Of a DNA stretch of 64,000 bases, positions 24,749 through 34,131 are shown piece after piece; position 1 is the first letter of the stretch, and each line of letters opens with the position of its first letter. The stretch is from UBA5072 sp963822145 (GTDB taxonomy: Bacteria > Bacteroidota > Bacteroidia > Bacteroidales > UBA10428): NCBI GenBank assembly GCA_963822145.1, contig CAWGGG010000004.1, positions 558,001 to 622,000 on the forward strand, written 5' to 3'. The translations under genes and the position numbers were made by a program. The notes under the pieces were generated by a model. The model had not been told where the DNA came from. It worked only from the letters and a program-made list of their open reading frames with translations, and ran no database searches.

Positions 24749-26731
24749 CTAAAGCGTTTTTAGCACCGAAATCAACCTGGTTCCCCTTTCTTCAATACTT
24801 TCGATTTCCTTTTTCAGGGTGTTTACAAATTTGTTGCTGTCGTAATTACCACGTACTGCTTCAAAATCGGCATCGTTGATGGTATCGTCCCCATCGATCC
24901 CAAATCCATAATGGCTGGTCCGGTCAAATTCCTTGGCTGCATCCTGCAGGATCATGTTGTTGAGCTTTATGGCATTTGCCATCCAGTCGGTTATGATCTG
25001 AACAATGGCCTCTTTGGTTATCTGATTCGTAGTTATGCCTGTCTCTTTATGGATGTAAGCAGCACACCAGTTCCAGGCGTAATCGCTATAGCGCTGATGA
25101 AGATCGCCGAACCTTTTTTGGAGGTGTTCCGGGGTTTTGACCATGCCGGCTTTTATATCATCCAGGAGTTGTTCAATGGCTTCACCCGGTGCCAGCATAC
25201 CGGAAAGATCACGCCATTGTCCTGTTCCCGGACCACCAACAGGAGCCAGCATCTTTCTGACCGCGTCTAATGAAAACTCACTGGTAAAATCTATGATACG
25301 TCCGGCAACAACACCACCGATATAGGCCTTTAGGGCTGTTTCGTAAAATTTCCGGGTGGTCCGGAGCAGCAACCGGGAGATCTGGACTCCTTTAAAGTTA
25401 ACGAATTCCTGGGTCTTTGGGGTCTTATCTGCCATTTCTCCCAACAATACAACAGCGCTTGCCATTTTAGCGGCCAAGTAGGGATTAAACAAGTCGAAAG
25501 TGATCAGATCTAACTTTTCCGGGTCGCTTCTTTTATCCCGTGCAGGCCATTTCTCGCTGTCACGCTTGGTTCCTACAGTAAAAAGGTTCATGGCCGGATA
25601 CAGCGTACTTTTCCCCTTTTCTTCAGTTATGTAAGAAAAGGGAAAATCACTTGTATCAAAGTTTGTAAAGTGCTTGCCTACCAATACACTGTACGCACCA
25701 ATCCTGCAGGGCCAAAGCATATAACTTGACGATCCTGTTTTGGATCCCCTTTCCACAATTCCCTGGTGCAAGGGTCCAAGCTTATACATGTGGTTGCTGA
25801 TGTTGGTTCCACTGCCAGCATTGTAGAAAGAAAACATACCGGCTACCAACAGGGTGGATTTGTGGTGGGAAACTGTATAAGGGCCCGCAAAAATACTACA
25901 GGCCTCTCCATGCACTACTTCCGTATTGGCAAAAAAAACTGAGTTCTCTGCTGAAAACTGCCTGCCGATCATCACACCCTGGCCGATCAAACATTTCTCT
26001 ACAAAAGCACCTCCCGTAACCGAAGATCCCGAAAGCAGGACTGCTTTTTTGACTATTGCCCCTTCTCCGATTTTAACAGGGGCCGCCTGGTGGCTTGTGA
26101 TGGAGCATTCCTCGAGCAAACCTGCACCAGAGACTTCCGCATAACTACCCATGGTAACATTCAATAACTTACCGGCATGGCAGATACGACTGTGTGATCC
26201 AATCATGCCCGTGACAGATTTCCGGCCAGCGACATAGGAAAGAATCAGAGATCTCAATTGTTTGATCAAGTCCAGATCATGCCGGTAAAAAGTGAAAATA
26301 TAGGCCAACTGTGCAGAAAGCCGGTCAAAAATAATGATTTCCCGTCCACCCGCCTCACTCATTATTTCCAGCTCAGTTCCGTTGCCAAAAGCTGTTTCAC
26401 CTGAAACCATAATGGAACCGGTGTTATAAATCACCACATGATCGTCTATGCAGTAATTTGAGATCAGTTCGGTATTGTTAATGTAAACGCCATCACCGAT
26501 CTCACAATGTTGCAGGGTGCAATTGGATAATCCGGCAGGTCGGAACAAACCCCGCTCAACCTCGACTGGATCCCCAAACCGCCCAAGCTTTATTCTACCC
26601 ATAAAAAGGGTATTTCGGACGAAGGCAGTTTGAAAACCATCCTTTACCAAAACATCCTGCCAGTTATCTGCCTGGCATCCCTGCCGCGTGAGTTGAATGA
26701 TTTCCTGTTCAGTTAAATGCCTGTATTCCAT
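24749..26731 (-). CDS. DUF4954 family protein with left-handed beta-helix repeats
   Basis: 660 residues. Residues of about 45-350 show hexapeptide-type repeats (NTLFMGRIKLG, GDGVYINNTEL, SNYCIDDHVVIYNTGSIM, GEGAIVKKAVLLSGSSVTGG) expected to form a left-handed beta-helix like that of GlmU and other nucleotidyl- or acyltransferases. The rest is helical. It is recognisable as the DUF4954 family of Bacteroidota and spirochaetes, with no known activity. No signal peptide is seen, so it is cytoplasmic. It lies directly downstream of nagB on the same strand with 57 bases between them, which hints at a role in amino-sugar or sugar-nucleotide metabolism. Confidence 0.8.
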   Translation of the reverse strand: MEYRHLTEQEIIQLTRQGCQADNWQDVLVKDGFQTAFVRNTLFMGRIKLGRFGDPVEVERGLFRPAGLSNCTLQHCEIGDGVYINNTELISNYCIDDHVVIYNTGSIMVSGETAFGNGTELEIMSEAGGREIIIFDRLSAQLAYIFTFYRHDLDLIKQLRSLILSYVAGRKSVTGMIGSHSRICHAGKLLNVTMGSYAEVSGAGLLEECSITSHQAAPVKIGEGAIVKKAVLLSGSSVTGGAFVEKCLIGQGVMIGRQFSAENSVFFANTEVVHGEACSIFAGPYTVSHHKSTLLVAGMFSFYNAGSGTNISNHMYKLGPLHQGIVERGSKTGSSSYMLWPCRIGAYSVLVGKHFTNFDTSDFPFSYITEEKGKSTLYPAMNLFTVGTKRDSEKWPARDKRSDPEKLDLITFDLFNPYLAAKMASAVVLLGEMADKTPKTQEFVNFKGVQISRLLLRTTRKFYETALKAYIGGVVAGRIIDFTSEFSLDAVRKMLAPVGGPGTGQWRDLSGMLAPGEAIEQLLDDIKAGMVKTPEHLQKRFGDLHQRYSDYAWNWCAAYIHKETGITTNQITKEAIVQIITDWMANAIKLNNMILQDAAKEFDRTSHYGFGIDGDDTINDADFEAVRGNYDSNKFVNTLKKEIESIEERGTRLISVLKTL

Positions 26732-26788
26732 GATTCTTGTTTTTGCTATTCTGATTCCGGTGCTGTTTCTATGGATTTTCCATCAGAA

Positions 26789-27583
26789 TCAGAATCTCGA
26801 ATCATCCTCAATATCTTTAAAGTATTTCACGGTTTCAGCCCGAAGTTCCAGTGTTGCGGGTTCATCACAGGCAATGATCCCTTTCTGATGCATTTGCAGG
26901 ATGGAGACTGTCCACATATGACTGATGCCCCCTTCAACAACTTCACGCAAAGCCCTTGCCTTATTGAAGCCGGTTATAATAATCAATACTTCCATAGCAT
27001 CCATTACAGTGCCAACACCAACCGTCAGTGCTTTGGTTGGAACTTTGCTCATATCCCCGTCAAAAAACCTGGAATTGGCAACAATAGTATCGTATCTTAA
27101 GGTCTTCACCCGGGTTCTCGAGGCCAGTGATGATCCCGGCTCATTAAAGGCAATATGGCCATCGGGACCAATGCCTCCTAAAAAAAGATCAATTCCGCCA
27201 ACGCTTTTTATTCGTTTTTCGTAATCCAGGCATTCTTTTTCCAGGTCTTTGGCGTTCCCGTTCAGGATGTTAATATTGCCCCGAGGAATATCAATATGAT
27301 CAAAGAGATTGTCGTGCATAAAAGCATGGTAGCTTTCTTTATGATCTTCTGGAATGCCGACGTACTCATCCATATTGAAGGTGATCACATTTTTAAAAGA
27401 AACTTCACCTTTTTTGTGTCGCCGGATCAGTTCTTTATAGGTTGGAATGGGGGAAGAGCCGGTGGGTAATCCAAGAACAAAAGGCTTGCTGGCAGTGGGA
27501 TTTGCACTTTTGATCCGCTCTATTACATAGTTTGCCACCCATTTTCCCACTTCGGCGGCATCGGGTTTAATAATGATTCTCAT
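26789..27583 (-). CDS. nagB: Glucosamine-6-phosphate deaminase
   Basis: 264 residues, the usual length. Visible motifs are LGLPTGSSP (phosphate loop), FNMDEYVGIP with the catalytic Asp, and GGIGPDGHIAFNEPGSS with the active-site His and Glu. It converts glucosamine 6-phosphate to fructose 6-phosphate and ammonia. A second, shorter relative is at 50103. The upstream region is filled with octamer repeats and it may be cotranscribed with the DUF4954 gene. Confidence 0.96.
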   Translation of the reverse strand: MRIIIKPDAAEVGKWVANYVIERIKSANPTASKPFVLGLPTGSSPIPTYKELIRRHKKGEVSFKNVITFNMDEYVGIPEDHKESYHAFMHDNLFDHIDIPRGNINILNGNAKDLEKECLDYEKRIKSVGGIDLFLGGIGPDGHIAFNEPGSSLASRTRVKTLRYDTIVANSRFFDGDMSKVPTKALTVGVGTVMDAMEVLIIITGFNKARALREVVEGGISHMWTVSILQMHQKGIIACDEPATLELRAETVKYFKDIEDDSRF

Positions 27584-27592
27584 GAGGGTTTT

Positions 27593-27675
27593 TATTAAGT
27601 GATTAAGTGATTAAGTGATTAAGTGATTAAGTGATTAAGTGATTAAGTGATTAAGTGATTAAGTGATTAAGTGAT
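27593..27675. repeat. Octamer array (unit GTGATTAA, about 10 copies)
   Basis: Perfect 8-base tandem repeat in the nagB leader (10 bases from the nagB start), the same unit in the same plus-strand orientation as after dapB. The rest of the spacer to 27745 has loose 7-9 base repeats (ACTGTTCC-like). Confidence 0.95.
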
Positions 27676-27745
27676 GAGGTTATTGGGTTGTATGTTGTAG
27701 GTTATAGGTTATCGGACTGTTAGACTGTTCCACTGTTCCACTTTT

Positions 27746-29926
27746 TCACTTTAACACTACTTTCGCATCCGCCACAAAACATCCCTTGCCTTCCGTGAGC
27801 ACGATCATCGGATTGATATCCAGTTCGCTGATTTCAGGGAAGTCCATAGCCAGCCGGCTCAAACGCATGAGGCAGTTTTTAATGCTGTCGGTGTCGAATT
27901 TTTCCATGCCTCTTGCACCATTGAGCAGTTCATGAGCCTTGATATCATTAATCATCTCCATGGCAGCTGATTCACTAAGGGGAGCTACCCTGAAGCTTAC
28001 GTCCCTGTATAACTCAACAAATATGCCACCCAGCCCGAACATAACGACAGCGCCAAAAGACGGATCCCTTTTTATGCCCAGTATCACTTCCTGTCCGGAT
28101 TCAATCATTTTTGTAACATAGACACCCTGGATCCTGGCATCGGGTCTCATGGAGGTTACGCGATGAATGATTGATCGGTATGCATTTTCAGCCTCAGCGG
28201 CATCGCCGATATTCAAGACTACGCCTTTGACATCGGTTTTATGCATTATATCCTGGGATAAAATTTTCATTACAACCGGAAAGCCTAATCTGGCAGCTGA
28301 TGCAACAGCCTGTTCCTCAGAAGTGGCAATTAAGCCCCGGGCAACCGGCAGCCGGTATGTTTTAAGCAGTTCCACCGCCTTATCTTCTGAAAGAAAGTTA
28401 GTGCCTTTTTCATGTGCCTCATGGAGGATCACTTTAGCCGACGGCTGGTCCATATCCGTGAAAACAGCACGGGTAAAATTATGTTCATGATGGTCTGTTC
28501 CAAATCGGTAAACCCTCGAGAAACTGCGGCACATTGACTCCGGAAGAATATAATGGGGTATTTTGTGTCGCTGCAGAATGTCCACACCGGTTCTTACATC
28601 AGCCTCTCCCATAAATGAAGCATACACAGGTTTGTCATGGCCTTTGGTAACATTGACAACTTCATTGGCAATGGTATCAATGTCGGTCATGGATTGTGGT
28701 GTCAGGATCACAAAGATACCGTCTACATTGGGATCATTGATTGCTCCCGAGATGGCCAGGTTGTAACGGTCGGCCCGGGCATCACCGATCACATCCACCG
28801 GATTCTTGATATTTGCTGTTGCAGGCAAATATTTCCTGTAGAGGTTGGTTGTATTCTCTGAGAAAGCGGCCAGTTCAAGGCCTTCACTTATGGCAGCATC
28901 CGTAGTAAGAACCCCGGGTCCTCCTGCATTGGTAATGATGGCAATCCTGTTTGATTTGGGCAGGGGTTGATAAGCAAAGGCAATCGCTATATTGAACATC
29001 TCCTCAATATTGGCGCATCGAATGATCCCGGCCTGCTTGAAAGCCGCATTGCAGATCTCATCACTTCCTGCAAGAGATCCGGTATGGGATGCTGCAGCTG
29101 ACGCGCCGGCAATGGTCCTGCCGGATTTCAGGATCAGGACAGGCTTGCCCGTTTCAACAATGATATCCTCCGCCGCCTTCATCAGGGCCTGCCCATCGGA
29201 AACCTCTTCAAGATAGAGGAGAATAACTTTCGTTTTGTCATCGTCCTTTAAATAATATAAAAGATCAATTTCACTGATATCCGCCTTATTGCCGAAGCTG
29301 ATGAATTTTGAGAAACCGATATGCTTGGCCCGGGCATAATCGAGCACAGCAGTGCACAGGGCTCCGCTTTGTGACAGAAAGCCGATGCTGCCTTCCTCAG
29401 GCATTTTCCTTGCAAAGGAGGCGTTGAGGTTAACAACCGGATCGGTATTGATGATTCCCAAACAATTGGGTCCGATAAAAGACATGTCGTATTTTTCTGC
29501 GATCTGTTTCAGCTGCTCTTCTCTTTCGCGCCCCTTGTCTCCGGTTTCCTTAAATCCCGCTGAAATGATAACAACGGCTTTAATGCCTTTCTGACCGCAT
29601 TGTTCCATGGCCATGTGACAAACCTGCGCGGGGAATACCAGAATGGCGAGATCGATAGGTTGATCGATATCAATCACGTACTTATATGCCCTCACAGAAC
29701 AGATGGATTTTTCGCCCGGACTGACCGGGAACAAGATTCCCCTGAACTCAGTCTTCAGGATATTAAAAAGGATATCATAAGGGACAGTGCCTTTGATATT
29801 ATTGGTTCCCACTACCGCCACGGAACGCGGATAGAATAATTTCTCCAGGTTGTTCCTGTGCAACAGGAACCTGGATGTCATTGGAAGATTGTTCAGGTCC
29901 ATTGGCTTTGTTTTTACCAAAGGCAT
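27746..29926 (-). CDS. ADP-forming acyl-CoA synthetase (alpha and beta subunits fused)
   Basis: 726 residues. The alpha part has a CoA-binding domain (PRSVAVVGTNNIKGTVPYDI), FIGPNCLGI and SQSGALCTAVLDYA. The phospho-His loop is SHTGSLAGSD. The beta part has an ATP-grasp domain with ARLGFPVVMKILS, HKTDVKGVVLNI and a C-terminal ELDINPMIV. It interconverts an acyl-CoA, ADP and phosphate with the acid and ATP; substrate is not readable. It follows an acyl carrier protein gene by 32 bases, an unusual partner. Start may instead be the ATG 15 codons in (MTSRFLLHRNNLEKLF). Confidence 0.9.
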   Translation of the reverse strand: MPLVKTKPMDLNNLPMTSRFLLHRNNLEKLFYPRSVAVVGTNNIKGTVPYDILFNILKTEFRGILFPVSPGEKSICSVRAYKYVIDIDQPIDLAILVFPAQVCHMAMEQCGQKGIKAVVIISAGFKETGDKGREREEQLKQIAEKYDMSFIGPNCLGIINTDPVVNLNASFARKMPEEGSIGFLSQSGALCTAVLDYARAKHIGFSKFISFGNKADISEIDLLYYLKDDDKTKVILLYLEEVSDGQALMKAAEDIIVETGKPVLILKSGRTIAGASAAASHTGSLAGSDEICNAAFKQAGIIRCANIEEMFNIAIAFAYQPLPKSNRIAIITNAGGPGVLTTDAAISEGLELAAFSENTTNLYRKYLPATANIKNPVDVIGDARADRYNLAISGAINDPNVDGIFVILTPQSMTDIDTIANEVVNVTKGHDKPVYASFMGEADVRTGVDILQRHKIPHYILPESMCRSFSRVYRFGTDHHEHNFTRAVFTDMDQPSAKVILHEAHEKGTNFLSEDKAVELLKTYRLPVARGLIATSEEQAVASAARLGFPVVMKILSQDIMHKTDVKGVVLNIGDAAEAENAYRSIIHRVTSMRPDARIQGVYVTKMIESGQEVILGIKRDPSFGAVVMFGLGGIFVELYRDVSFRVAPLSESAAMEMINDIKAHELLNGARGMEKFDTDSIKNCLMRLSRLAMDFPEISELDINPMIVLTEGKGCFVADAKVVLK

Positions 29927-29958
29927 TATACCGGACTGGCCGGAATAAAAGGAGAAAC

Positions 29959-30201
29959 TTAAATAAAATAAGTGCCTATGAAATCTACGGCACCAGAGAC
30001 GGTTTGAACTTCCATGGCTTTATCCTGATCCATTTCGATGCCAAACTCTTCTTCAAAGGCAGCAATGAGCTGAAGACTTTGCATGGACGAGGCGCCAAGA
30101 TCGAAAACAAAATTAGCATCATCGGCTATTTCCGATGTCTCTTTTTCAAGCACATTTCCGATAACCTGTTTGATTCTTGATTTGATCTCGTTATTTTCCA
30201 T
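29959..30201 (-). CDS. Acyl carrier protein-like protein
   Basis: 80 residues, acidic, four-helix ACP pattern. The phosphopantetheine site is GASSMQSLQL with Ser39; the usual Asp before it is Ser here, and Met follows, so it differs from the housekeeping AcpP (DSL). It is the first gene of a two-gene unit with the ADP-forming acyl-CoA synthetase. An AAAGG ribosome-binding site stands before the ATG. Function is probably to carry an acyl group in a specialised pathway. Confidence 0.88.
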   Translation of the reverse strand: MENNEIKSRIKQVIGNVLEKETSEIADDANFVFDLGASSMQSLQLIAAFEEEFGIEMDQDKAMEVQTVSGAVDFIGTYFI

Positions 30202-30419
30202 ATCAACCTTTCTTTTAGATTTTAAAAGCTAATTCAGGAAATCCAAGGTGAGTAAATGATTCATCAGGAAATGAAATCTTATTACAATTATAGAAAATTT
30301 TAATCTTATTAGCTGATTTTCGACCTTCTTTCTGTTCCATTGAAGATACCATTTGTCAGGAGCAGGGCCATCCTCTTTTCTGCGGGGATTAAATCATAGT
30401 AGGGCTGTTCTTTTTTTAT

Positions 30420-30427
30420 TATTTTTG
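30420..30427 (+). promoter_or_regulatory. -7 promoter element for the YggS-type gene
   Basis: TATTTTTG, matching TAnnTTTG, 34 bases before the start codon. The remaining gap from 30202 shows no gene. Confidence 0.5.
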
Positions 30428-30461
30428 ATACAGTAAAACAAAGCATAAACAGCCTGGTCTC

Positions 30462-31142
30462 ATGGGTATCGCCGAAAATATATCCCGGTTGCGAAAAAAA
30501 ATTCCGGAGCAGGTCGCACTGGTGGCAGTTTCGAAAACCATGTCCGTTGCGCTCATTCAGGAAGCATATGATGCCGGGCATCGGGTATTTGGAGAGAACA
30601 GGGTGCAGGAAATGACCGAAAAACGCGAGCATCTGCCCCTGGATATAGAATGGCACCTGATCGGACATCTCCAGACCAACAAAGTTAAATACATCGTTCC
30701 TTTTGTATCCCTGATCCATTCTGTCGACACACTGAAGCTGTTGTCAGAAATCAATCGGGAGGCTGCAAGGGTGAACCGGAAAATCGATTGTCTTTTGCAG
30801 CTGCGCATAGCCAGGGAGGAAAGCAAGTTCGGGCTTCAATTTGAGGATGCCATACAAATATTAAACTCTGTTGAATACAAAGATTTTAATCATATCCGAT
30901 TGACCGGTGTTATGGGAATGGCTACTTTTACTGATGACGAACAACAGATCCGGGGCGAATTTCAGAGGCTTGCCCAATATTTTAAAGAACTTAAAGCCCG
31001 GTACTTTTCGGGTGATGATGCTTTCCGGGAATTGTCCATGGGTATGTCGGACGATTTTGAGCTGGCCATAGACGCCGGGTCAACCATAGTACGCATCGGC
31101 ACACTAATATTTGGGGAAAGAAACTATAAAAGAGAAAATTAA
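30462..31142 (+). CDS. YggS/PLPBP-family pyridoxal-phosphate homeostasis protein
   Basis: 226 residues of a single alanine-racemase-like TIM barrel. The PLP lysine is in LVAVSKT, followed by FGENRVQEM and WHLIGHLQTNKVKYI, all family signatures; SMGMSDDFELAIDAGSTIVRIGTLIFG closes the barrel at the phosphate-binding site. It binds PLP without clear catalysis and keeps PLP levels and amino-acid balance. It is followed after 6 bases by the dihydroorotate-dehydrogenase-like gene. Confidence 0.95.
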   Translation: MGIAENISRLRKKIPEQVALVAVSKTMSVALIQEAYDAGHRVFGENRVQEMTEKREHLPLDIEWHLIGHLQTNKVKYIVPFVSLIHSVDTLKLLSEINREAARVNRKIDCLLQLRIAREESKFGLQFEDAIQILNSVEYKDFNHIRLTGVMGMATFTDDEQQIRGEFQRLAQYFKELKARYFSGDDAFRELSMGMSDDFELAIDAGSTIVRIGTLIFGERNYKREN

Positions 31143-31148
31143 AGTTCC

Positions 31149-32126
31149 ATGATGACATTAGAAACGAATTATCTTGGTCTTGCCCTCAAGAGTCCATTGA
31201 TTGTCAGTAGTTCCGGTTTAACTGGTTCGGCAGAAAAAATTAAAATGCTGGAAGAGCTTGGTGCAGGAGCTGTAGTACTGAAATCCTTGTTTGAGGAGCA
31301 AATCAATTATGAGGCAGGAATGCTGGTTGAGAACGGCCACTACCCCGACACCCACGATTATATTACTTCCTATTCCCGGAATCATTCGGTTGAAGAGTAC
31401 CTTAAACTGATTGAGGAAGCCAGGAAAGCCGTTAAAATCCCTGTAATAGCCAGTATCAACTGCATGTCGTCCAGCGAATGGATCTCATTTGCCCGGGATA
31501 TTGAACAGGCCGGAGCAGATGCCCTGGAGTTGAATGTGTTTTTTGTAGCTTCAAATAAGGACCGATCTTCCGAGCATTATGAAAATCTTTATAATGAATT
31601 AATTGTTAAAGTCAGACAGGTCACCCATCTTCCCCTGGCCGTGAAGATAGGACATCAATTTACCAATCTGGCCGGCATGGTCCATAACCTGTATGTCCGG
31701 GGTGCGCAGGGAGTTGTTTTATTCAACAGGTTTTATGAACCTGATATCGATATTGAAAAACTGACACCTGTCACTTCATCGGTTTTCAGCAGTCCGGACG
31801 ATATAAGGCAGTCCCTGCGCTGGGTGGGCATTATTTCCAACAAAGTGGAGAATATCGATATTGCCGCATCAACCGGAATTCACGACGGCAAGGCAGTTAT
31901 TAAGCAGCTTTTGGCGGGTGCCAAAGCTGTACAGCTATGTTCGGTATTGTATAAAAAAGGTGTGGAGCATTTAAGGGTGGTTACCCGTGAAGTGGAGGAC
32001 TGGATGAAAAGAAAAGGTTACCATTCCCCTGACGATTTCCGCGGGATGCTCAATTACAAAAAGATCCCAAATCCATCTGTGTACGAACGCTCACAGTTCA
32101 TGAAATATTTTTCGGACTATCATTAA
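31149..32126 (+). CDS. Dihydroorotate dehydrogenase-like flavoprotein
   Basis: 325 residues, FMN-binding TIM barrel of the DHOD family: early KSPLIVSSSGLTGS, SINCMSSSEWISFA, LAVKIGHQFTN and ASTGIHDGKAVIKQLLAGAKAVQLCS. Catalytic Cys or Ser of true DHOD is not evident in the expected NxSxPN-type loop (ELNVFFVASNK), so it is better called DHOD-like than pyrD. Known relatives in Bacteroidota carry the same label. It forms an operon with the YggS gene and its stop overlaps that of the opposite gene by four bases. Confidence 0.88.
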   Translation: MMTLETNYLGLALKSPLIVSSSGLTGSAEKIKMLEELGAGAVVLKSLFEEQINYEAGMLVENGHYPDTHDYITSYSRNHSVEEYLKLIEEARKAVKIPVIASINCMSSSEWISFARDIEQAGADALELNVFFVASNKDRSSEHYENLYNELIVKVRQVTHLPLAVKIGHQFTNLAGMVHNLYVRGAQGVVLFNRFYEPDIDIEKLTPVTSSVFSSPDDIRQSLRWVGIISNKVENIDIAASTGIHDGKAVIKQLLAGAKAVQLCSVLYKKGVEHLRVVTREVEDWMKRKGYHSPDDFRGMLNYKKIPNPSVYERSQFMKYFSDYH

Positions 32127-32671
32127 CTGTCTTCCACAACCTTTCTGAGTTCCCTGAACAGGGGCATTTTTTCATCGGTTACCAGGAATTCAGCATCTTT
32201 AAGGAAACGAATACATGCCATTTTTTCCTGGTCGGAGGCAAAAGGAATAGATTCTTCGATAACTGTGAAGGATTCCAGAGCAGTCATATAATCCGCCTGG
32301 ATGAAAAGTCCTGTGAAAACCCGAAGGTGATTGCTGAAATCCAGTCCCGACTGCCAGCAAGCTGCAACAACAGCAGAAAGGTAGTCTCCAAAGTCATGTT
32401 TTTCCAATGAGGCAGTGATCATGGGTACAGCGTCCTGTGATTTGATTTCGCTCAACAGGTTGATGATCTCGTTTCTGACCTGAGAGTCAGTATTCTTATG
32501 GATCATGCTAAACAATACAGGCAGAATGTTTACAGAACCTGAATTCCTGATCTCATGGACTACAGGTTTGATGCGTTCCGGATTGGATCCTTCCAGTATG
32601 GCAAGCCATTCTTTTTCAATACGGTTTAACTTTTCCATAATTAAATTTAACGAAATTCTATTATCCTGCAT
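32123..32671 (-). CDS. HEAT-repeat-like protein
   Basis: About 182 residues, all helical, with two HEAT-type pairs (NILPVLFSMIHKNTDSQVRNEIINLLSEIKS, AVPMITASLEKH). No signal peptide or membrane segment, so a cytoplasmic binding protein of unknown partner. It starts at an ATG overlapping the end of tilS by 11 bases, which suggests translational coupling; an in-frame ATG at 32638 is an alternative. Confidence 0.75.
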   Translation of the reverse strand: MQDNRISLNLIMEKLNRIEKEWLAILEGSNPERIKPVVHEIRNSGSVNILPVLFSMIHKNTDSQVRNEIINLLSEIKSQDAVPMITASLEKHDFGDYLSAVVAACWQSGLDFSNHLRVFTGLFIQADYMTALESFTVIEESIPFASDQEKMACIRFLKDAEFLVTDEKMPLFRELRKVVEDS

Positions 32672-33986
32672 ATTCAATAAGCAAGATTTTTCTTGTGCCG
32701 GAAGTGATCTTAAAACGGTTGTCGATCCTGTAATTCACAACCCAGGCTATTTGTTCATTCGATTCCAGGATCCAGACCTGTTTTTTATCTGGTAAGGGAA
32801 TCTTCATGTTGATAAGAAAATCACTGATTTTTTTGGATCCTGTCAAGCCAAGCGGATGAAACCTGTCACCTGTTTTCCAACGCCGCAGTTTCAGTGGAAA
32901 ACTTACCAGGGCGGCATCCAGTGCAGCAAAGCGGCTTTCCTCCGGAATTGTGAACAAGGGATTTGATTCCATCATACTGAAAGTAAGGTTGAAAGGATAG
33001 TTGATCTGCGCAGTATCCGGGCCGATTATAACTTCATCTTCTGCCGCAGTGATATGGGCGGTAATAATAAGGTGTAATCTGTCCCGTGTTATGCAGTGTG
33101 TTCGTGTATGAAACTGTTTACCAGACGTGGATCCCAGGCTTCTGAATATGCTATGAGCAACAGCAGGGTTTACCCCGAATTCTCTCAAAAGCTCAAATAA
33201 AAGAAAACCGACAGCCGGGTACTGCAGCAACTTTTTAATATCAATAAGATAGCGGTCAGGCAGCAAGGTGCAGACATCCTGCTTGATTTGCCGGAGGGTA
33301 AAATCCAGGAGCTTTTCTGTCTGGTCAAGTCGGTGCGCTGTTTCCAGCGTATTCTGAACAAACGCAGGATTGAGGGTCTCCAATGCAGGAATAATCACAT
33401 GCCTGATTTTATTCCTGAGGTATTTGATTTCAGTGTTTGAAGAATCCTCCCGCCACACCAGTTTTTTATCCTTTGCGTAGGTTGTTATTGCATCCCGTGT
33501 AGCAAAGAGCAGGGGTCTGATGATTTTCCCGTGTTTGGGACTGATCCCGGAAAGTCCGCGTATACCAGTACCCCGTGAAAGATTCAATATTACGGTTTCC
33601 ACCACATCATTCCGGTTATGTCCGGTGGCAATAAAGTCGAAACCGTATTGGTCTGCCAGCTCGTTGAACCATTCATACCGTATGTCCCTGGCAGCCATTT
33701 GCACAGATATACCCTGGTTCGCGCTGTAACCTGAAGTATCGAAATCTTTCACAAAACAGGGTCGGTTAAAACCGGCGGCCATCTTTTCCACAAACCGCTG
33801 GTCATCATCTGATTCAGTTCCCCTGAGGTGAAAATTGCAGTGGGCCACAGCAAAGTCAGTCCCTGATAAATGAAAAAGAGCAGCCAGCACCGTGGAGTCA
33901 ACGCCACCGCTTACAGCAAGCAGGTACTTTTTATCCACGTCACACCCGCAGGTTTCTTTCAGGTATTGTTCAAATTCTTTATGCAT
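32661..33986 (-). CDS. tilS: tRNA(Ile)-lysidine synthase
   Basis: 441 residues starting MHKEFEQYLKETCG; a longer frame to 34055 is rejected because it would begin inside the peroxiredoxin terminator. The PP-loop motif SGGVDSTVL is near residue 26. Family signature ATGHNRNDVVET and RGLSGI follow, and there are C-terminal TilS domains. It adds lysine to C34 of tRNA-Ile (CAU), so that AUA is read as isoleucine and not methionine. It leads an operon with the HEAT protein. Confidence 0.95.
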   Translation of the reverse strand: MHKEFEQYLKETCGCDVDKKYLLAVSGGVDSTVLAALFHLSGTDFAVAHCNFHLRGTESDDDQRFVEKMAAGFNRPCFVKDFDTSGYSANQGISVQMAARDIRYEWFNELADQYGFDFIATGHNRNDVVETVILNLSRGTGIRGLSGISPKHGKIIRPLLFATRDAITTYAKDKKLVWREDSSNTEIKYLRNKIRHVIIPALETLNPAFVQNTLETAHRLDQTEKLLDFTLRQIKQDVCTLLPDRYLIDIKKLLQYPAVGFLLFELLREFGVNPAVAHSIFRSLGSTSGKQFHTRTHCITRDRLHLIITAHITAAEDEVIIGPDTAQINYPFNLTFSMMESNPLFTIPEESRFAALDAALVSFPLKLRRWKTGDRFHPLGLTGSKKISDFLINMKIPLPDKKQVWILESNEQIAWVVNYRIDNRFKITSGTRKILLIEYAG

Positions 33987-34041
33987 GGACTGGTATCCGG
34001 GTTCCTGTTTCAGGAAAGTTACTGTTTTTTTAGTAAAACAA

Positions 34042-34079
34042 TAAAAAGGCCCCAAAGATTCCAGCGTTCTTTGGGGCCT
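34042..34079 (-). terminator. Terminator after the peroxiredoxin gene
   Basis: Read on the minus strand, AGGCCCCAAAGA pairs with TCTTTGGGGCCT across a 9-base loop and is followed by a T tract. Confidence 0.9.
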
Positions 34080-34131
34080 AATAAAACGATTAAATATCTG
34101 ATAAGTAACTGAATCAATTCAAATTAAAATG

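Noticed and set aside
30309..30719. A 136-residue reading frame on the minus strand
   Set aside because: It is antisense to the YggS-type gene, whose protein motifs are unmistakable; no family features in the antisense product.
33987..34055. A longer TilS start
   Set aside because: It lies within the terminator hairpin of the upstream peroxiredoxin gene.
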